Assembly (NCBI RefSeq): GCF_001042525.2 | Contig: NZ_CP011921.2 | Location: 1,674,001 to 1,738,000, forward strand | DNA: 64,000 nucleotides | From: Francisella orientalis FNO12 | GTDB lineage: Bacteria; Pseudomonadota; Gammaproteobacteria; Francisellales; Francisellaceae | Direction: 5' to 3' | Shown: positions 1 to 9,560 of the stretch, one piece after another | Layout of the letters: each line of letters opens with the position of its first letter | How positions within the stretch are numbered: position 1 is the stretch's first letter | Position numbers and translations under genes: made by a program | Notes under the pieces: generated by a model | What the model was told of the DNA's origin: nothing | The model's database searches: none | What the model saw: only the letters and a program-made list of their open reading frames with translations

Positions 1-828
1 ATCACGATATTTATTAAGTAACTCCTGTAAATACTGTCTTTGCGCCTTTGAAATTTTTTTATTTATTTCTCTAAGAACATTCTGAAGCGCCATATAGTGG
101 GACCCTCTTTTAGCTGGCTTAGCTATTGCTTGCATAAAAAGTTCTATATACCTATGTTTAATAGTCCCAATATTAATTTTATTGCCTGCTTCTGAGAGCA
201 TATTACCAAGTTCTTTCTTGACCTTATTATTATGCATGCGCAATAACACTTTATGCTTGGAATGGTATTCCATTATTTGAGTAATATTAGAACAGGCCAT
301 AAATTCTGTTTTAAGACTATGGTAACAAAATACCTTACGCAAGAAGTGATCTCGTAATGTTTTATCTGTTAACTTACCATCATCTTCAATCGGCAAAAGA
401 GGATCATACTCTCTCAATGCCCTAACAAAAAGACCATCTGCTTTTATGCCTGTATAACCATGATTTTCATCAAAAACTCGTGCTGTCTCAACTCCACAAC
501 TTGGGGATTTTGCCTTCAAGATAAAGCCATAAACATTATCAAGCTTTGATATAAGCATATCGACAGCTTTCTGTATTTTATCTGTAACATCATTATTAGT
601 CTTATTAGTTTTTACGGATAAAATACTTTTCTGAGTATCTTCAACTAAAAACAAAGTAGGTCTTGGAACACCTAAACCAGCAGCTACCTCAGGACATACT
701 ATATTATAATCAAAATACTCAGCAATGCCAGTAATATATGATTTATGACAATTACCGCCATTATATCGAACACTATTGCCTACTAAACAGCTGCTAACCC
801 CTATTGGTATTTTATTCAAAGCTCTCAC
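1..828 (-). CDS. DUF523-DUF1722 (TudS/YbgA-type) protein, 3' end beyond window
   Basis: The reading frame is open from about 828 down to the window edge. The N-terminal half is a DUF523 domain with its three conserved cysteines visible: Cys in SSCLVGNSVRYNGG near the start, Cys in the VCPE motif, and Cys in SPSCGVE. In characterised DUF523 members (TudS, thiouracil desulfidase) these cysteines bind a [4Fe-4S] cluster. The C-terminal half is DUF1722, recognisable from the HYMALQNVLREINKKISKAQ stretch just before the edge. No ATG lies at the N-terminus. Candidate starts are TTG at 831, GTG at 828 and TTG at 819, the last preceded by GGTGAG. The substrate is unknown; desulfuration or cluster-dependent sulfur chemistry is inferred from family only. 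Confidence 0.75.
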   Translation of the reverse strand, partial: MRALNKIPIGVSSCLVGNSVRYNGGNCHKSYITGIAEYFDYNIVCPEVAAGLGVPRPTLFLVEDTQKSILSVKTNKTNNDVTDKIQKAVDMLISKLDNVYGFILKAKSPSCGVETARVFDENHGYTGIKADGLFVRALREYDPLLPIEDDGKLTDKTLRDHFLRKVFCYHSLKTEFMACSNITQIMEYHSKHKVLLRMHNNKVKKELGNMLSEAGNKINIGTIKHRYIELFMQAIAKPAKRGSHYMALQNVLREINKKISKAQRQYLQELLNKYRD

Positions 829-885
829 CAAATTTTGTAAAGGATAGTTAAGATTATAAATAAGATATAGAGATAATAAAGATAT

Positions 886-2163
886 TTATTCAAAAGATGT
901 TTCTATGTTAAGAATCTCATTAAGACGTTCATCAGTATCAGCAAGCACCAAAATAATAACTTTGTTATTTAAATCAAGATTGCTAATACAAGTTATAATT
1001 ACTCCTTCACTGTCACCATATGTATAGTCAATACCATTATCTTTAAGATACTGATAATAATCATCTATAGTAGAGCCCTTAGGGACAAGTACATTATTAT
1101 GTCCAACCCAAGGCTTATGCTCACCATTGCGTAACTCATAAGCCAAGAAGCCGGCATATATAGCACCTGTTTGTCTAGCATTAACTTCTAATACATAAGG
1201 AACTATTTGACCATTGATTTCACGAATAAGAAGATCAACCTACCACCCCTCTAGCACCCATATCACGAAGAATTTCTGTCATCTGATCACAAAGATCTAT
1301 AACAGCTGGTTCTTCACTAAACTTTGACTTATATTTGTTACCTAGATGTGTCTGACCATCAAGCATTTGGTCACTTAACCCAAGACAAACATCATCCTCT
1401 TTTTTGTCCGCAAGACTCACTTGGAATGCAGGAGAACCTAAATTATCAAGCCACGGATCGATCATAAATACCTCTACTCTATGCACAAGCTTTAGAATAT
1501 CTCTTAATTCTTTCTCACTTTCAAATCTATGGATACCGTATCCAGAACAAGCTCGAGGCATAATCACGGCACATTCATAGATACCTTTATTTTAATAATC
1601 ACGATATATTTCTAACGCTCTTTTCACATAATCATCATCACTAATAGTAGATACAATATTCACACTAGGAACTAATATACCCTTATCATGTAACATTTGT
1701 CTAAGAAATGATTTGTCATTCAAAAACTGTGATAATGCTTCTGATAATCCATAGTTTTTATTGTGCTTAATTCCGATCAATTCGATTGCAGTAGCAGCTG
1801 TAAATGGCACAATATGCGTATATTCAGAATCACTAAACTCAGGAATCTGATCAGCATAGCTCATAACTATAGTAGATAATCTATAATGCTCCATCAACTT
1901 ATCTAAAAATATAAAGTTATCCATAGTTATATATGTAAGACCAATATTATTAAAATAACTAACAATTTTCTCAACTTCACTCTGTGTCTTTTTAGGTAGG
2001 ATAATCTTGTGATCTTTCGCAAGCAAACATAATGTACGTGTAACATATTTATTTACAAATGAACTTACTAAATCTGCTCCATATATATCTGTAGTATTAG
2101 GTATATGAATAGCTTTTTACCCCATATTCTCTCAGAGACAGTATTTGTCTTTTTTATTACCAT
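886..2163 (-). pseudogene. ATP-grasp ligase remnant (pre-ATP-grasp plus ATP-grasp layout)
   Basis: The ATG at 2163 has a good AGGAGC ribosome site. The frame shifts near 2110, hits TAA at 1592-1594 after residues LEIYRDY, continues with CAVIMPRACSGYG, shifts again near 1237 inside GARGVVG/VDLL, and ends at 886. Joined, the pieces read as one protein of about 425 residues. It has a nucleotide-fold N-terminus, an ATP-grasp core, and the late motif VDLLIREINGQIVPYVLEVNARQTG, which carries the metal-binding Glu and Asn typical of ATP-grasp carboxylate-amine ligases. The layout resembles PGM1-like peptide ligases, though this is inference. It lies 3 bases downstream of the amidohydrolase-like pseudogene, so the two probably formed an operon. 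Confidence 0.7.
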
Positions 2164-2166
2164 ATT

Positions 2167-3120
2167 TTAAGCTCCTATTAGTTGTTTCTGCCGCTTATAT
2201 GCTACAGCTTTAGCAAATGCGTCCGCCATCGATGCTAATTTATCCCGATCTACTTCTAAATTAGCTATATCATAATGCTCATTAGCAGTTGTTGTTTTAG
2301 ACAGTAGATCTTTTGGTATATCGATACAAACTGCCTCAAGCTCACACACGAGATAATGTGCCACCAAATGCTCAGCTAATATATACGGCTTGTCATACTC
2401 TATATCAATACCAATTTGCTTTAATTCATGAGATAGAAATTCAATCAAGTCTTTGGAGGCAAATACCCCATTGAGAGCATCTCCCGTAAAGAGTTCTGTA
2501 ACTCTTTTTTCACCCTCTTTGTGAGCATTTTTATATAGCTCTATATATCTTTTTAATATCTCTGGAGTTTCTATAACAGCTTCTTAACACCTTTCTTGTA
2601 CTACATTTGGCGAATAACTAGACATCGTATGTAAATCTATTGCAACTGCATTATAGGTCTTGGCAACAGCTACTATATGACATAATTTCTGCATATACTT
2701 ATCAAATAGCTTCATCAGCTCTTGTTTCAGCTCAATATGCTGATCATAATCTATAATATTTCTTATACAGTTTGGATATAGTCTTCCAGCATCAAGTATA
2801 GAGCGAGGAAAAGAAGGTTCCGCAATAAGTGTATATAGCCCATACTCACTATACAATCTCTGCGCTATCGCTTGAGCAAGATCATGGGTACCAAAGTCAC
2901 ATTCTATTGCTAAAAATTCGTCTAACTCTTCTTTACTAAGCTTGACAAGTTGTCCAATAGCAGGAAAATCTAAATCAATAAAATCTTTACCTAACTCTGC
3001 GTGAGGACATGTGATAACTAAGTCAAACTTCAAATCCTCTAGAGTATAGAAATATAGAGTAGCTGCTTCATAATACTTTGTATAAAAAGGCTCAACTACT
3101 TTATTCATGCTATCCAACAA
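2167..3120 (-). pseudogene. N-formylglutamate amidohydrolase-like protein, interrupted by TAA
   Basis: One frame of 317 codons is interrupted by a single TAA at 2584-2586. Upstream of it the protein carries the family hallmarks: CPHAE (metal-ligand His and Glu region) and the DLHTMSSYSP motif near residue 165. Downstream the frame continues uninterrupted to its natural stop at 2167. The start may be the TTG at 3120 or, more likely, the ATG at 3108. Family members are zinc amidohydrolases acting on N-acyl amino acids. The true substrate is unknown. The gene leads the ATP-grasp relic, suggesting a lost two-enzyme pathway that makes and trims an amide-bonded small molecule. Confidence 0.72.
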
Positions 3121-3224
3121 AACTACATCAATATTATTTATGATAATATTTGATTATAACAATTATAAAACTAATAATAAAATTCAAAATTGATTATAAT
3201 TATTTTTACTAAATATTTAAATTT

Positions 3225-4658
3225 GTGATGAGCATGTTTTTTAAGAATAAGAAAGAAAGCTCCATATTAAGTTTTCTTGTGGTTTCTTTCGCCAGTTTCT
3301 TTGCGATCTTTATGCTTGCTATATCTATTTTTAGCTTTTATCAAGTTAAGCATCAGAATAACTCTCTTTTTAATTATCAACTCAAGACAGCTGCTCAAGT
3401 TATTGAAACTGTCCTAAAAATATATCCTTTAGAAGATGACGAAAATACTACAGATATGATCGTTAATAAAATATCGTCTTCATTTTTAAATATTAAAAAC
3501 TATAATGAAAGCGTTGGCTTTATTGTTTATGACAGAAAGCATAAGAAGTTACTTTTAAAAACGTCAAATCTACCATCATTTCATAAAAACTATAATGGTA
3601 TTACATCTACAACAGGGTTTGAGTGGATTTATACTGATAACGATGGTGCTCAAAAACATTGGTATACTTATACACTAAGAACTGACAGTAGTGATGTAAT
3701 AACAGTGTTTGTAAATAATGCGGATAAAGATAAACTTTCTCGTCAAATTATCTTTAAATTTGCAATACTTCTAGCATCGATTTATATAATTCTTATTGGA
3801 TTTATTTACTATATACTAAAAACAGCTCTCGATCCATTAGAAAGGATAAACAAGCGCGTTGCAAAAATTAATCCTCGCAAAAATGAAAAGCTTAATAAAG
3901 ATATTATACCTTTTGAGATAAAATCTATCGTTGAACAAATTAACTCATTAATAGAAAAATTCCACGCAACTTTAGAACGAGAAAAACGTTTCTCAGGAGA
4001 TGCTGCACATGAGCTTAAAACTCCTATTGCAGGAGTAAAAACATTGGTAGAAATAGCACTTGCTTCTGATGATATAAATGAAATCAAGCAAAAGCTAGAG
4101 AGGATAAAAAGCTCAACAAATAGATACTCTCATATTATTGACCAGTTATTAACATTAAGTAGAATCCAGCCAAATGAACAAATTACATTTGGTAAAAAAC
4201 TTATGATAAACACTGTTCTTGAGACATTCATCGCTGACAACGCCATTAAGGCTATCGAAAAAAATATAGAAATTGTCTTCTATCCTTCACATGAACAACT
4301 ATATTGTTATAGTAATGAATACCTATTAGGAATAATGTTTAAAAATTTAATATCTAATGCTATTAAATACACTCCTGATGGTGGACTTGTTGAAATACAT
4401 TCTTTCCAAAAAGATGATAACATTGTCGTTGAAATTAAAGACAATGGTATAGGCGTGCCTCCTGAAAATATTGAACGGATTTTTGATAGATTCTATCGAG
4501 AAACAGGTACAGGCGAAGAAGGAAGCGGACTTGGATTAGCAATAGTTTCTGAAATCGTAAGACTCCATGATGGTAAGATATTTGCACAAAATAATATCGA
4601 TGGGAAAGGTATAACTGTTACGGTAAAAATCCCTATTGAGCATAAACAAGAGGATTAA
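3225..4658 (+). CDS. qseC: QseC-type membrane sensor histidine kinase
   Basis: This is a 477-residue two-transmembrane sensor kinase. TM1 is at about residues 14-37, followed by a periplasmic sensor of about 135 residues, TM2 near 176-198, and a HAMP-like linker. The phosphoacceptor H-box FSGDAAHELKTP has its His near residue 262. The ATP-binding boxes N (NLISNAIKYTPDGG), G1 (DNGIGVP), F (RIFDRFYR) and G2 (GSGLGLAIV) are all intact. No response regulator is adjacent, matching the orphan QseC described in Francisella. Its partner regulator there is thought to be encoded elsewhere (established knowledge). The start is uncertain: GTG 3225, ATG 3228 or ATG 3234, none with a strong ribosome site. 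The last 4 bases overlap the convergent SDR gene. Confidence 0.8.
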   Translation: MMSMFFKNKKESSILSFLVVSFASFFAIFMLAISIFSFYQVKHQNNSLFNYQLKTAAQVIETVLKIYPLEDDENTTDMIVNKISSSFLNIKNYNESVGFIVYDRKHKKLLLKTSNLPSFHKNYNGITSTTGFEWIYTDNDGAQKHWYTYTLRTDSSDVITVFVNNADKDKLSRQIIFKFAILLASIYIILIGFIYYILKTALDPLERINKRVAKINPRKNEKLNKDIIPFEIKSIVEQINSLIEKFHATLEREKRFSGDAAHELKTPIAGVKTLVEIALASDDINEIKQKLERIKSSTNRYSHIIDQLLTLSRIQPNEQITFGKKLMINTVLETFIADNAIKAIEKNIEIVFYPSHEQLYCYSNEYLLGIMFKNLISNAIKYTPDGGLVEIHSFQKDDNIVVEIKDNGIGVPPENIERIFDRFYRETGTGEEGSGLGLAIVSEIVRLHDGKIFAQNNIDGKGITVTVKIPIEHKQED

Positions 4659-5536
4659 ATATATCTTTCTAGAGCCTTTGATATCTCAGGATCATCAAAT
4701 TCAAAACCTTCACGATGTAATTTAGTTGGTTTTATGTTCTGACTAAATAATAAAAGCTCTTCACCCATCTGACCAAACATTAGTTTAATTATTGTACTTA
4801 GAATCTTAATTATATGTTTTTTAGCTAAATACTTACCTAGGAGCTCTATTAAATGTCTATGTTGGCAAGCTTCGGGCAATGTCAAATTATATATTTCTTT
4901 TTTATCCAGCTTATTATCTATAATAAATTCAACTGCTCTTGATAAGTCATGAACACTTATCAAAGTCATATAATTATGTCCTTTACCAAACATTGTCAAA
5001 AAACCAAATTTAGCAGGCATAATCATTTTTTCAAGAACACCTCCATTTCCAATAACAACTCCAAAGCGCATGATTATATATCTAACTAGCTGAGACTCTA
5101 TCAAGCATTTCTCCCAACTATCAACAACCTGTTGACCAAAAGTTAAGTTATCAAACTTTCTATCATGCTTATCTTCATCTTGTGGTATATCAGAGAAATT
5201 ATAATATCCAATTGCACTAGCATTAATTAGCCAAATATTTTTATTACCTATTAATCTAACCAACTTGGTAGTTGGCTCTATACGACTGGATACAATTTTA
5301 TTTTTAACTGAATTACTCCAACCCTTCTGACCAATATTATAACCACATAGATTTATAACAATATCAAATTTAGATATCTTGATCTCATCAAGCTCAGACC
5401 AAGTTACTAAGTCATCATAATATCCAATCTTAGACTTTTGTGATCTAGTAAGTAGAGTCAATCTATATTTGGAACTTAATTGTTTTGATAGCTCTCTACC
5501 TATAAACCCAGATCCACCTGCTACTAATATTTTCAT
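4655..5536 (-). CDS. SDR39U1/TIGR01777-type NAD(P)-dependent epimerase
   Basis: A 293-residue Rossmann protein opening with the dinucleotide motif GGSGFIG at residues 7-13. The body matches the YfcH/SDR39U1 layout: a VINLCGYNIG segment, SSRIEPTT, SAIGYY and the late FGFLTMFGKGHNYMTLISV stretch, and a short C-terminal DUF1731-like tail. The length is typical. The start is well supported by TAGGAGCT 6 bases upstream. Substrate unknown; the annotation as nucleoside-diphosphate-sugar epimerase is family convention only. It is convergent with, and overlaps by 4 bases, the qseC gene. Confidence 0.8.
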   Translation of the reverse strand: MKILVAGGSGFIGRELSKQLSSKYRLTLLTRSQKSKIGYYDDLVTWSELDEIKISKFDIVINLCGYNIGQKGWSNSVKNKIVSSRIEPTTKLVRLIGNKNIWLINASAIGYYNFSDIPQDEDKHDRKFDNLTFGQQVVDSWEKCLIESQLVRYIIMRFGVVIGNGGVLEKMIMPAKFGFLTMFGKGHNYMTLISVHDLSRAVEFIIDNKLDKKEIYNLTLPEACQHRHLIELLGKYLAKKHIIKILSTIIKLMFGQMGEELLLFSQNIKPTKLHREGFEFDDPEISKALERYI

Positions 5537-5752
5537 AAGAGCTCCTAATGTCTCAATTTATACTTAGTATTATATTTATAATCTGGCTAAGTAACATTAC
5601 AATTTCTTAATCTAGATTATGCTTACTTGAGAATAACGAACTATTGTGAAATTCTAATTATAGTAGCCTCCTTGCTGAAAATCATAATAAAAGTTACTAG
5701 CCATATTTTAACAGGTTAGTTTTAATAACAACAAAAAATAGAGATTTTTTCT

Positions 5753-7129
5753 ATGTACTGGGTCGAAATACTATCGAGAATACAGTTTGCTTTTACAGTG
5801 AGCTTTCACATTTTATTTCCGGCCTTCAGTATTAGATTATCAACATTTTTGATGATCTTCGAAGCTCTATTGCTGATTACTAAAAATGATAAATACCTTT
5901 CTATAGTAAAATTCTGGATAAAGATATTTGCCCTCACATTTGGTATGGGTGTTGTATCAGGAATTGTAATGGAGTTCCAATTTGGTGCTAACTGAGCAGG
6001 CTTTGCAGAAAAAGTAGGTCCAGTGCTTGGATCACTCTTCACCTATGAAGTCCTTACAGCTTTCTTTATAGAAGCTGGGACATTAGGTATTATGATTTTT
6101 GGCTGGGGCAGGATAAACAAGTATATCCATTTTCTAGCTAACTTCACTATATTCGCTGGTGTGACATTATCAGCTTTTTGGATATTATCAGCTAATTCTT
6201 GGATACAAACTCCTGATAGCGTTAACTATATCAATGGTAAGTTTGAGATTTATAGTTGGTATCATGTAATCTTTAATCCTTCTGTGATTCCAAGATATAT
6301 TCATATGCTTACGGCCGCATACTTAAGCACCCTAATGGTTATTCTAGGTGTTAGTACATACTACATTATCAAGGATAAACATCATAGCTTTGCTAAGACA
6401 TGCATTAAATTTTCAATAGTTTCGATTTTAATCATTAGCGTAGGTCAACTTGCCGTAGGAGACGATGTAGGTATAGAAGTACATGAGCATCAACCGCTCA
6501 AGACAGCAGCTATAGAAGGCGTTTGGGATACGCAGAAAGGTGCTCCTTTTGTAGTCTTTGCATATCCTAGCGAATCACAAGAAAAGAACTTATTCTCTAT
6601 AGAAATTCCTAAGCTTGCTTCATTGATAAATACTCATGAGTTAGATGGCGAGCTAATAGGTCTAAAATCTGTTCTAGAAAAAGATAGACCTGTAGTTGCC
6701 GTGGTATTCTATAGCTTTAGAATCATGGTGGGTATTGGTACACTGATGATACTGATGGGTGTGGTAGGAACTGTACTCTTAGCTAGAAAGAAACTACGTA
6801 CTTCAAAATAGTTCCTAAGACTTTGTACGTTAACTACTCCACTAGGTTTTGTTGCTATAATTACCGGATGGTTCACAGCTGAATTTGGTAGACAGCCTTG
6901 GACTGTATATAACATATTAAGAACAGAATATTCTGTCAGTGATATTAACTTCTGGCAAGTGTTTAGTTCATTAGCCGCAATAATCATTGTTTACTTCGTT
7001 ATCTTTGGATTCTTCTATTTTAGATACTTATTTAGAATTATAAATGGTGGTCCAAGCACTAGTGGTGAAGAAAGAATGCCATACTCATACTTTCAATCAG
7101 TTGAGATGACTACAGGCGAGGAGGAATAA
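5753..7129 (+). pseudogene. cioA: CioA/CydA-like quinol oxidase subunit I with two nonsense codons
   Basis: A single 458-codon frame is broken by TGA at 5993-5995 (in GAN*AGFAEK, where the family has Trp) and TAG at 6809-6811. Family features survive on both sides: SFHILFPAFSI with the first heme-ligand His, MEFQFG, the membrane helix with IHMLTAAYL, and GRQPWTVYNILRTEYSV near the end. The total length is close to the short, CioA-type subunits rather than the longer E. coli CydA, consistent with a short Q loop. The subunit would bind three hemes and oxidise quinol. With two stops it is unlikely to make active oxidase. The partner cioB 2 bases downstream is intact. Confidence 0.88.
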
Positions 7130-7131
7130 TT

Positions 7132-8091
7132 ATGGACTTAGGATTAATTTGGTTATTTATAATTGCTTTTGCTCTACTACTGTATATTGTATTAGATGGA
7201 TTTGCTCTAGGTATGGGATCACTATTTCCATTTTTTGATAATCATCAAAAAGATATCGCTATGAGTATATTATTACCAACTTGGGATGGTAATCAAACAT
7301 GGCTAGTTTTTGCTTTGGCGTGCTTTTATGGCATATTCCCTATCGCATTTGCTTACATATTCCCTAAGATTTATTTATCTGCAATACTTTTGGTAGTTAT
7401 GATACTCTTTAGAGGTATTTACTTTGAGTTTAGACTAAAGTCTCATAAAGGTATCAAAAACTGGGATAGACTTTTCTTTATATCTTCATTGACGGCAACT
7501 TTTCTGCAAGGCTACATAGTTGGAGAATTAATAGTAGGTTTCCCGCATAGTACTTTTTATGGTGTAGGCTTTTCTATTCTTACAGGTATTGCTTTAGTAT
7601 TTGGTTATAGTTTACTTGGTGCAACTCGTCTTATACTGAAGACTGAGGGAGAGTTTTTTGATAAGGCTAAAAAACTAGCTAAATCATGTAGTATAGTACT
7701 TGTGATATTAATGTTACTTATTGGAGCAATTACTCCTATATATACTAAACTACCTTTAGATAGCTTCTATAAAATGATAGTCCTTGGTGCTCTTTTTATA
7801 CTTACCATTATTAGTTTCTTAGTTCTTATCAAAGTAGTAGACTCTAAAAATCATGTTTTACCATATTGGTCAGCTGTGACAATATTCGTCTTCACTTATG
7901 CAAGTATGCTAGTACTAATATTCCCATACATCATTCCTTACCGCATCACATATAGTCAAGCACAAGCTAGTGATACCACACTACTGTTTACGCTCATTCC
8001 GGCTGTAATTATGATTCCATTACTGTTGTTATACACCGGCTATGCTTATTATATCTTCAGAGGAAAGACCAAAGAAAAACTAAGCTACTAG
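7132..8091 (+). CDS. cioB: CioB/CydB-like cytochrome bd-type oxidase subunit II
   Basis: A 319-residue polytopic membrane protein of the CydB family, with about eight predicted helices. The N-terminus carries the family motif YIVLDGFALGMGSLFPFF and then LLPTWDGNQTWLVFALACFYGIFP. The ribosome site GAGGAGG lies inside the end of the broken cioA, 2 bases away, so translation was coupled or closely spaced. The frame is intact, but its partner subunit is not, so it is probably orphaned and in early decay. It is shorter than E. coli CydB, as expected for CioB. Confidence 0.85.
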   Translation: MDLGLIWLFIIAFALLLYIVLDGFALGMGSLFPFFDNHQKDIAMSILLPTWDGNQTWLVFALACFYGIFPIAFAYIFPKIYLSAILLVVMILFRGIYFEFRLKSHKGIKNWDRLFFISSLTATFLQGYIVGELIVGFPHSTFYGVGFSILTGIALVFGYSLLGATRLILKTEGEFFDKAKKLAKSCSIVLVILMLLIGAITPIYTKLPLDSFYKMIVLGALFILTIISFLVLIKVVDSKNHVLPYWSAVTIFVFTYASMLVLIFPYIIPYRITYSQAQASDTTLLFTLIPAVIMIPLLLLYTGYAYYIFRGKTKEKLSY

Positions 8092-8101
8092 GAGAACTAA
8101 T

Positions 8102-8548
8102 TTGAAAAGCTATAAAAATCTAGATATTTATCTCGCATATTTTGGATTAATACCTTTTGTTTTCTTCTCACTCTGTCTAATACTTGGTTATAGCGACTTT
8201 TTAATATTTGGCGATATAATTAAAGCTATCTCACTATATGGCGTAGTTATTGCATCATTTATGGCTGGAACCCATTGGGGCAGACAAATTAATTTAGAAC
8301 CCAGCTCTACAAAAATATTTATACAGCTTACTAGTAATTTAAATGCAATAATTATTTGATTTGGATATCTAAACTTAGATCCCAAAGATTTTATATTATT
8401 ACTTATAGCAGAATTTCTAGTATTACTTAAAGTCGATTACTACTTCTTTAAATTAGACCTTATTAGTTCAAAATATTTCAAATATATAAGACTACCAATA
8501 ACACTATGCGTTGTTATTTTACTAGCAATTTCTTGGAGTCTTGTATGA
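8102..8548 (+). pseudogene. DUF3429-like small membrane protein, interrupted by TGA
   Basis: A 148-codon frame starts at TTG 8102 with an AGGAGA ribosome site 5-6 bases before it. It is interrupted by TGA at 8357-8359 between IIII and FGYLNLDPKD, where a Trp codon would fit. After the stop the same frame continues (FILLLIAEFLVLLKVDYYFFKL) to TGA at 8546. The protein has about four hydrophobic helices and the ASFMAGTHWGRQI stretch typical of DUF3429. Function unknown. It sits 10 bases after cioB and its last 4 bases overlap the ATG of the next gene, so it belongs to the same operon. Confidence 0.65.
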
Positions 8549-9525
8549 AAGTGGCAATAATCGGTGCTGGTCTTGCTGGATTAACCGCTGCAAATATTCT
8601 AAAAGATTCGGTACAAATAACTATTTTTGAAAAATCTCGCGGAGTTAGTGGCAGAATGTCAACAAGATATGCTGACCCTTACTACTTTGATCATGGAGCT
8701 CAATATTTCACTGCTAAATCCCCAGAATTTAAAGAGTTCCTTAAACCAATGATAGATCAAGGCATAATCAAAAACTGGTAAGCTAATTTTGTTGAAATCA
8801 AAAACTCTAAGATAATAAATCAAAAATCTTAGGATAATGAATATAAACATTATGTTGGCTCTCCTAGAATGAATGCAATAGCTCAATACTTAGCTGAAGA
8901 TCTAGATATATCTCTAAACACACGTGTTAGCTCTATCATTAAAGAAGATAAACTCTGGATTGTTAAAGATGATAACAATCAATTTTTAGGATGTTTTGAC
9001 TGGATTATTTTTGCAATCCCATAAGACCAACTTAAAGATTTATTACCTCAAAACACTCCTTTTTATAACCAAATTAGCTCGATAAAAATGGATAGCTGCT
9101 TTTCATTGATGCTTGGTTATGATAGAGAAATTAGTCTAGATTTTGATGCTGCTCTAGTACATGATGAAATAATTAGTTGGATATCTGTCAATAGCTCAAA
9201 ACCAGAACGTAATACCTCTAGCTGCTTAGTTATACACTCTGCAAATAAATGGGCTAATCAATATATTGATTGCGATCGTGAACAAATCCTAGAAACAATT
9301 TTTGAAAGAGCCAAAGAGATATTGGCCGTAGATCTAAATAAGCCAGAGTATAAAACACTACATGCTTGGCGCTATGCAAATATAGGTAAACAAAATACAC
9401 CTAGTTACTTTATTGATACAAACCAGAATATCTCAGCATGTGGAGACTGGTGTATAAAGGGGCGTGTTGAATCTGCATTTACAAGTGCTTCAATATTAGC
9501 CAATCAGATTAAAAATCTATTATAA
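8545..9525 (+). pseudogene. Renalase-like FAD-dependent oxidoreductase with three nonsense codons
   Basis: A 326-codon frame starts at ATG 8545 and is interrupted by TAA 8779, TAG 8830 and TAA 9022. The N-terminus is a Rossmann FAD-binding motif, VAIIGAGLAGLTAANIL, followed by EKSRGVSGRMSTR and DHGAQYFTA, characteristic of the small renalase/COG3380 amine-oxidase-like group. The C-terminus retains the FAD-closing stretch NISACGDWCIKGRVESAFTSA. Codons between the stops still read as sensible protein, so decay is recent. It overlaps the DUF3429 relic by 4 bases. Confidence 0.82.
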
Positions 9526-9527
9526 TC

Positions 9528-9560
9528 AAAAAGAGTCGAATATTATTCGGAGCATACTCT
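9528..9560 (-). terminator. Candidate terminator for the pilT strand
   Basis: On the minus strand an outer AGAGT/ACTCT pair (9556-9560 with 9532-9536) encloses a perfect inner CGAAT/ATTCG hairpin (9537-9549). TTTTT follows at 9532-9528. It lies between the convergent FAD-oxidoreductase and pilT relics. Confidence 0.45.

Noticed and set aside
5993-8359. TGA read as tryptophan (recoding) in cioA and the DUF3429 gene
   Set aside because: The same region also has TAA and TAG stops in other genes and frameshifts in pilT. Intact genes here use TGG for Trp and TGA as a true stop (for example the DUF3429 frame itself ends in TGA).
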